Shown here one piece after another: positions 58,756-64,000 of a stretch of 64,000 bases of DNA. Position 1 is the first letter of the stretch. Each line of letters opens with the position of its first letter. The DNA is from Hyunsoonleella flava (GTDB taxonomy: Bacteria > Bacteroidota > Bacteroidia > Flavobacteriales > Flavobacteriaceae): the NCBI RefSeq assembly GCF_004310325.1, contig NZ_SIRT01000012.1, positions 62,001 through 126,000 of the forward strand, given 5' to 3'. Under the pieces are notes generated by a model that ran no database searches, had not been told where the DNA came from, and was given only the letters and a program-made list of their open reading frames with translations. A program made the translations under genes and the position numbers.

Positions 58756-59691
58756 ATGCCACAGACAACAAACACTATATTGATGGTACGTCCTGTTAAT
58801 TTCAGGATGAATGAACAAACTGTGGTTAATAATTATTACCAGCATGAGGTGGAGGGTGTTTTACCCGAAACCGTCAATGCAAAGGCGCAGAGAGAGTTTG
58901 ATGCTTATGTTGAAAAGCTTCGTAGTATTGGTGTAAACGTAATTGTGGTGAATGATAGAATTGAAACGGATACTCCCGATTCAATTTTTCCAAATAATTG
59001 GGTGTCTTTTCATGAAAATGGAGATGTAGGTTTATATCCTATGTTTGCTAAAAATCGTCGTTTAGAGCGACGAGAGGATATTTTAGAAACTATAGAATCT
59101 GAAGGTTTTGAAATTAATAATATTATAGATTATTCTAGTGCCGAAGAGGAAAACATATTTTTAGAAGGTACGGGCAGTGTGATTTTAGATCGCGTAAATA
59201 GAAAAGCGTATTGTGCTCTGTCTCCGAGAGCTGATGAAGATTTATTTATTGAGTTTTGTGAGGATTTTGAATATTTCCCAATTGTGTTTACCGCAAATCA
59301 AACGGTCGATGGAGCGCGTAAGCCTATTTATCATACCAATGTGATGATGTGTATTGCAGAGACTTTTGCGGTGATTTGCTTGAGTAGTATTGATGATAAA
59401 AAAGAACGGAAAAATGTTATTAAACATTTAAAATCGAGTGGTAAGGAAATTATAGATATTACCGAGAAACAAGTCTCAAACTTTGCTGGCAATATGTTGC
59501 AGGTAAGTGGGCATAACGATGAATTGTATTTGATAATGAGTCAATCAGCCTATGATGCATTAACCAAAGCCCAAATAAGTACCATTGAAAAACACTGTAA
59601 AATTATGTCAAGCTCTTTGGAAACCATAGAAACTTGTGGAGGAGGTAGTGCCCGTTGTATGATGGCCGAAGTGTTTTTGCCAAAGGTTTAA
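58756..59691 (+). CDS. ctlX: Citrulline utilisation hydrolase CtlX
   Basis: A 311-residue GME-fold hydrolase whose N-terminus (TNTILMVRPVNFRMNEQT) is typical of the Bacteroidota CtlX family. FLEGTGSVILD carries the acidic residue, IYHTNVMMC the His, and GGGSARCMMAEVFLP the catalytic Cys301. CtlX is proposed to break down citrulline to ornithine. The overlap with the sensor kinase gene is 4 bp, convergent. The upstream amidinotransferase suggests shared arginine or citrulline metabolism; this is inference. Confidence 0.9.
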   Translation: MPQTTNTILMVRPVNFRMNEQTVVNNYYQHEVEGVLPETVNAKAQREFDAYVEKLRSIGVNVIVVNDRIETDTPDSIFPNNWVSFHENGDVGLYPMFAKNRRLERREDILETIESEGFEINNIIDYSSAEEENIFLEGTGSVILDRVNRKAYCALSPRADEDLFIEFCEDFEYFPIVFTANQTVDGARKPIYHTNVMMCIAETFAVICLSSIDDKKERKNVIKHLKSSGKEIIDITEKQVSNFAGNMLQVSGHNDELYLIMSQSAYDALTKAQISTIEKHCKIMSSSLETIETCGGGSARCMMAEVFLPKV

Positions 59692-61754
59692 TCGCCATTG
59701 GGTTTAGATTTTGGCAACTGTACATAAAACGTACTTCCAACATTAACAGTGCTTTCTACCCAAATTTTCCCACCGTTAAGTTCCACTAATTCTTTACAAA
59801 TGGAAAGACCGAGACCTGTGCCTTTTTCATTGTTAGTACCCATTGTAGAATAGGTATTGCTTTTAAAGAGTTTTTCTAAATTATGTTGTGGAATTCCAAT
59901 CCCGGTATCTGCAATACTTATAATGCAACTACCATTACTTATATGGTTTGATACCGTAATTTTATCTCCTTTTTTAGAGAATTTTAAGGCATTTGCCAGA
60001 AGGTTTTGAATTACAATCTCAATCATACTTCTGTCTGCATAGGCGAAATCCCGAAGGGAATGGTCTACAAGTTCAATGCCCTTACTTTCTAAACGTTGCT
60101 CCACAAGTTTTATCTTCTCTTCAAAAACTTCTTGGATGTCAAACAAACTTGGGCTTGGTTTAAGCGATTGCATTTGAGATTTAGACCAGTTTAACAAATT
60201 GAACAGGAGCAGAGAAGCATTATTGGCGTTTTCACTCAATTCTGGTATTAAGTTATCAAATTCCTCTCTAGATAAGGAGCCGTCCCTTAGCAGATCAATA
60301 AAGCCATTAATTGAAGAAAGAGAATCTTTTAAATCATGTGAAACAATGGAAAACAATTTGTCCTTTACATTGTTAACGTTTTCCAAGTGTTGAGTTTGCT
60401 CAACAAATGCTTCATTTTGTAGTTGTATTTTAAGATTTTTTTCTTCAAGTTCTTGGGCATATTTTAAGCTATTGTTTCGTTTCAAATAGATTAAAACTAG
60501 AAACACACACACGATAGCAAGAATACCTAAAAGAATATAGAAGAAGAGTTTGAATTTACGAAGCTTGTCTTCTTGTTCCGCATCAATGGAGATCTTTGTG
60601 CTAGGTTCTGGATTTGTATTTTTCGTATCAAAATTAAGACTTAAATCGGTTGCAGCTACCTCAGGAATTTTTGAAACAGATTGTACGTTGGATTCGCTAA
60701 TGCTATCTTTCAAATGGTAATAGCGGCGCTGCCAAACAAAAGCCCTGTCAAATCGCCTAGTTGTTGAATCTAGAGCTTTCATCAAACCATAATATTTTAA
60801 AAGCTCATCTGTGTCATTTAACTTTTTTGCTAGAGCCCCCGCTTCAAACAATTGTTGCTCTGCTGTGCGCAGTCGTCCTTGATTTAAATTAAGTTTTCCA
60901 AGGTTGTTTAATGTAGTTACTAAGCTTGTCTCGTTTTTATTCCTTCTGTTAAGTGTCAGGCCTCGTATCAAATACTTCGCAGCAGTATCATAGTCGTTAA
61001 ATTCTAAATACTCTCCCCCTAATTTTGGCAAGATGTTACTTCTGATAGAGTCGGTCTTTCCTTTAGCACTATTTAATACTTTTTCATAAAACTCAATGGC
61101 TTTTCTGTGCTCCTTGGATTTTGAATATAATTCTGCTAACAGTAAACTAGAATTGCTAACCCCAGTTGAATCATTTAATTGCTCTTGTATGTCAAGTGCT
61201 TTTAAATTGTATTCTATGGATTTATCTACAGCATTTAGTTTGTAATACGCTTTTCCAAGGCTTGCATAGGCCGAACGTAATTCGTGACTTAAACCTCTGC
61301 GTTCTAATTCCTGTATGGCCGATAACGAATATTGAAGGCCTTTACTGAAGTTACCACGCTCCATTTCAATTAAACCTATGCTATTATTAACCTTTGCAAT
61401 GTTGAGAGTGTCTTTAAGTTTATTGAATAGTCCTTTAGCCTTGGTGTAGCCATCCATGGCGTTGATGTAATCATTCTTTTCAGCATAAATCAATGCCTTG
61501 TAGTAAGTAATTTTAGCGATACCTGGTTCATAATTGATATCAGATGAAAGCTGGTCGCTCAATTTTATGTATTGCAATGCGCGTTCAAAATCCCTAGCTT
61601 CGTAGAGGAGGTCAATTATTTTAAGAGAAGTATCAACTTTAAGGGAATCATTGGTTTCAAAACCTAAAGCTATAGATAGACTGTCCAGTTCTTTGGTTTG
61701 AGTAAAACCAAAAAATACCTGAAATAATAAAATGAGAGTAATAATTCTCCTCAT
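59688..61754 (-). CDS. TPR-containing sensor histidine kinase
   Basis: A 688-residue membrane-bound kinase. A signal sequence (FQVFFGFTQ) precedes about 350 residues of TPR helices (AYASLGKAYYKLNAVDKSIE and similar), expected outside the cytoplasm. One transmembrane helix lies near 404-425 (FFYILLGILAIVCVFLVLIY), followed by a short coiled coil. The HisKA phospho-acceptor is His473 in FSIVSHDLKDSLSS. The HATPase domain has QNLLANALKFS, DTGIGIP and GTGLGLSICKEL. No linked response regulator is visible. The 407 bp upstream towards argS contains no gene. Confidence 0.93.
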   Translation of the reverse strand: MRRIITLILLFQVFFGFTQTKELDSLSIALGFETNDSLKVDTSLKIIDLLYEARDFERALQYIKLSDQLSSDINYEPGIAKITYYKALIYAEKNDYINAMDGYTKAKGLFNKLKDTLNIAKVNNSIGLIEMERGNFSKGLQYSLSAIQELERRGLSHELRSAYASLGKAYYKLNAVDKSIEYNLKALDIQEQLNDSTGVSNSSLLLAELYSKSKEHRKAIEFYEKVLNSAKGKTDSIRSNILPKLGGEYLEFNDYDTAAKYLIRGLTLNRRNKNETSLVTTLNNLGKLNLNQGRLRTAEQQLFEAGALAKKLNDTDELLKYYGLMKALDSTTRRFDRAFVWQRRYYHLKDSISESNVQSVSKIPEVAATDLSLNFDTKNTNPEPSTKISIDAEQEDKLRKFKLFFYILLGILAIVCVFLVLIYLKRNNSLKYAQELEEKNLKIQLQNEAFVEQTQHLENVNNVKDKLFSIVSHDLKDSLSSINGFIDLLRDGSLSREEFDNLIPELSENANNASLLLFNLLNWSKSQMQSLKPSPSLFDIQEVFEEKIKLVEQRLESKGIELVDHSLRDFAYADRSMIEIVIQNLLANALKFSKKGDKITVSNHISNGSCIISIADTGIGIPQHNLEKLFKSNTYSTMGTNNEKGTGLGLSICKELVELNGGKIWVESTVNVGSTFYVQLPKSKPNGD

Positions 61755-62161
61755 AAAGCGCCTAATTATAGCTTTTTACAAAGCCATTATCAAAAGAAGC
61801 TTGGTTGAGGGAGATCAAGGGGTTCTTTGGGGTGTTATAAAAATTCAATTCTTTGTTAATAATAGCTTCGGCAAACAAAAGTTGTAAAAAGCCTTTTTAT
61901 ATTCTAATTTATAGGTTTTTCTACCAAAAAATTAGATAAAAAGCGAGGTGTATTTTTTGAAAAAATCGACGAATAGATTAAGTGCAGAAAACATAGAAAA
62001 ACGGCACTTTTATCGATGAAATGTATATTCGTGTTATACTATGTTAATTCGGTTTGAGAATAGATTATATATAATATTAAATCGCCGAATCCATACCATG
62101 AAACAATTCTTAGAAAATAGATTAAAATCTTTCTATCTTTGCCCACCTATTAAAACGCAAA
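61755..62161. other. 407-bp intergenic region between the sensor kinase and argS
   Basis: AT-rich divergent region with no convincing ORF, tRNA or stable terminator. It contains a 6-bp inverted repeat ATTCGG/CCGAAT (about 62046-62091) and the argS -7 element. I see no further structure. Confidence 0.6.
62134..62141 (+). promoter_or_regulatory. Candidate -7 promoter element of argS
   Basis: TATCTTTG fits TAnnTTTG, 20 bp upstream of the argS ATG. No TTTG -33 element at the usual distance is visible. Confidence 0.4.
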
Positions 62162-63943
62162 ATGAGTCTTCAGGATATATTATCAAACCATGTAAAACAA
62201 GCTGTTTCAGCGGCATATGAGATAGATTTAGAATCTGTTGAGTTTCAAGCTACACGAAAGGAATTTGCAGGCGATATTACTGTGGTTATTTTTCCAATGT
62301 TACGTTTTGTAAAGGGAAATCCAGTGCAAATTGGCGAAACCATTGGAAACTATTTAGTGAATAATGTTGATGAGGTGAAAGGCTTTAATGTGGTGAAAGG
62401 ATTTTTAAATATTGAAATTAATGATGTTTACTATTTAAATTTCTTTGAAAGTATTAAAGATGAAGAAAAGTATGGTTTTATAACGCCAAAAGAAGATGAT
62501 AAGGCCATTATGGTAGAATATTCATCTCCTAATACCAATAAGCCATTGCATTTGGGGCATATACGAAATAACCTTTTAGGATATAGCGTTGCTGAAGTTT
62601 TGAAGGCCTCAGGAAAAAAAGTATACAAAACCCAGATTATTAATGACAGAGGTATTCATATTTGTAAAAGTATGCTGGCTTGGAAACGGTTTGGAAATAA
62701 CGAAACACCTGAAAGTACGGGTTTAAAAGGGGATAAACTAGTTGGAAATTATTATGTAAAGTTTGACCAGGAGTACAAAAAAGAAATAGAGAAATTAGTA
62801 GACCAAGGACAGAAAGAAGATGAGGCAAAAAAAAATGCACCAATTTTATTAGAAGCTCAAGATATGCTTCGTAAATGGGAAGCAGGAGATAAAGAAACTG
62901 TGGCGCTTTGGCGAAAGATGAACAGTTGGGTTTACGAAGGTTTTAACGAAACCTATAAAGACTTAGGTGTTGATTTTGATACGCTGTATTATGAAAGTAA
63001 AACCTATTTGTTAGGAAAAGAGTTTGTAGCTGAAGGTTTAAAATCTGGAGTATTTTATAAAGAAGAAGATGGTTCCGTTTGGTGTGATTTGACAGAGGAG
63101 GGCCTTGATAAAAAAATAGTGTTAAGGGCAGACGGAACGGCGGTTTACATGACACAAGATATAGGAACTGCCATACAACGGGTAAAAGACTATCCTGATG
63201 TTGGAGGTATGGTGTACACTGTTGGAAATGAGCAAGATTACCATTTTAAGGTGTTGTTCTTAATTCTGAAAAAATTAGGATTCGATTGGGCCAAAAACCT
63301 ACATCATTTAAGTTACGGTATGGTAGATTTACCTAGTGGAAAAATGAAAAGTAGAGAAGGTACTGTTGTAGATGCAGATGATCTTATAGATGATATGGCT
63401 GAGACCGCTGAAGAAATTTCAGAAGAATTGGGTAAACTTGATGGTTATTCAAAAGACGAAAAACAGGAACTTTATAAAACCATTGGTTTAGGTGCTTTAA
63501 AATATTATATTTTAAAAGTAGATCCTAAAAAACGTATTTTGTTTGATCCCAAAGAGTCTATCGATTTTCAAGGAAATACTGGTCCATTTATTCAATATAC
63601 CTATGCAAGGATTCAGTCTATTTTACGAAAAGCGGACGTAAAGAATTTAGATTCAATAGATTCAAGCTTATCCCTTCATATCAAAGAAAGAGAACTCATC
63701 AAACAAATACAATTATTCCCAGAAGTCATTCAAAATGCAGCAGTACAACACAGTCCAGCCTTAATTGCAAATTATACTTACGATTTGGTAAAGGAGTTTA
63801 ATTCCTTCTATCAAAATGTTTCTATTTTGGGAGCAGATAAAGATAACGAAAAACGGTTTAGGGTTCAATTATCAAACACAGTCGCCAATACTATAAAAAA
63901 TGCGTTTCGCGTGTTGGGTATTGATGTCCCAGATCGAATGTAG
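62162..63943 (+). CDS. argS: Arginyl-tRNA synthetase
   Basis: A 593-residue class I aminoacyl-tRNA synthetase charging tRNA-Arg. The class I HIGH motif appears as PLHLGHIRNN near 135-143, preceded by VEYSSPNTNK. KMSKS is represented by GKMKSREGTVV. The N-terminal Add-1 domain and the C-terminal anticodon-binding domain (DALS-type, QYTYARIQSILRKA) are complete; the protein ends VLGIDVPDRM. It lies near the two amidinotransferase-fold genes, though housekeeping use is sufficient explanation. Confidence 0.98.
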   Translation: MSLQDILSNHVKQAVSAAYEIDLESVEFQATRKEFAGDITVVIFPMLRFVKGNPVQIGETIGNYLVNNVDEVKGFNVVKGFLNIEINDVYYLNFFESIKDEEKYGFITPKEDDKAIMVEYSSPNTNKPLHLGHIRNNLLGYSVAEVLKASGKKVYKTQIINDRGIHICKSMLAWKRFGNNETPESTGLKGDKLVGNYYVKFDQEYKKEIEKLVDQGQKEDEAKKNAPILLEAQDMLRKWEAGDKETVALWRKMNSWVYEGFNETYKDLGVDFDTLYYESKTYLLGKEFVAEGLKSGVFYKEEDGSVWCDLTEEGLDKKIVLRADGTAVYMTQDIGTAIQRVKDYPDVGGMVYTVGNEQDYHFKVLFLILKKLGFDWAKNLHHLSYGMVDLPSGKMKSREGTVVDADDLIDDMAETAEEISEELGKLDGYSKDEKQELYKTIGLGALKYYILKVDPKKRILFDPKESIDFQGNTGPFIQYTYARIQSILRKADVKNLDSIDSSLSLHIKERELIKQIQLFPEVIQNAAVQHSPALIANYTYDLVKEFNSFYQNVSILGADKDNEKRFRVQLSNTVANTIKNAFRVLGIDVPDRM

Positions 63944-64000
63944 TTAATGGGAAGTATTATAACTTTAATAATTTATGAATTTCTTGAGTATTGCCAGTTT

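Noticed and set aside
62099-62215. Small ORF starting MKQFLENRLK ahead of argS
   Set aside because: It runs through the promoter and into argS in another frame; no ribosome-binding or family evidence.
63975-64000. ATG near the right edge (MNFLSIAS...)
   Set aside because: Only 26 bases are visible, too little to support a gene.

Overview
The window is a low-GC stretch of a chromosome from the Bacteroidota, almost certainly a marine-type Flavobacteriaceae. The evidence is a SusC/SusD pair, a type IX secretion C-terminal sorting domain, a citrulline-utilisation hydrolase of the CtlX type, TAnnTTTG promoter elements, weak or absent Shine-Dalgarno sequences, and the gene order around the ribosomal block (rpsL-rpsG-fusA-rpsJ without tuf, then carA-eno-gltA). 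I see no prophage, insertion sequence, CRISPR array, tRNA or rRNA gene.

Layout. 1-6.2 kb: the 3' part of obgE, a voltage-gated-type K+ channel, an alpha/beta hydrolase, a DUF4136 lipoprotein, a short-chain dehydrogenase, and a lipoprotein/M64 peptidase pair. 6.2-12.5 kb: a 2091-residue alpha-2-macroglobulin with a CxEQ thioester motif and an embedded TonB-plug-like segment. 12.7-18.6 kb: a TPR protein, a Mur ligase of the Mpl type, an orphan membrane protein, an N-acetylmuramoyl-L-alanine amidase and a MOSC protein. 18.7-27.3 kb: radC, a polysaccharide deacetylase-like protein, a YjjG-type nucleotidase, a three-gene envelope operon with a DUF5723 protein, rarA, a rhomboid protease and rlmB. 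27.3-34.8 kb: a lipoprotein-SusD-SusC uptake locus and an Omp85-like outer-membrane protein, all on the minus strand.

35.0-52.6 kb is the str-S10-spc-alpha ribosomal block on the plus strand: 28 ribosomal protein genes plus fusA, secY, infA and rpoA, including rpmD and rpmJ, which are very short. It has a recognisable promoter before rpsL, a terminator-like attenuator between rpsJ and rplC, a terminator plus new promoter between rpsK and rpsD, and a final terminator after rplQ. 52.8-56.8 kb holds carA, eno and gltA, each followed by a hairpin terminator or terminator-like hairpin. 56.9-64 kb holds two amidinotransferase-fold enzymes flanking an FkbM methyltransferase, a TPR sensor kinase and argS.

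The signal I consider most worth following is non-coding. Three same-orientation copies of an 84-93 bp intergenic element lie upstream of mpl, the rhomboid gene and carA. Their ends and internal stems change in compensating ways, as expected of a structured RNA. Other notable points are palindromic repeat sequences absorbed in frame into the macroglobulin gene, the hairpin array between rpsJ and rplC, and AT-rich spacers in the alpha operon built from short words and their complements.
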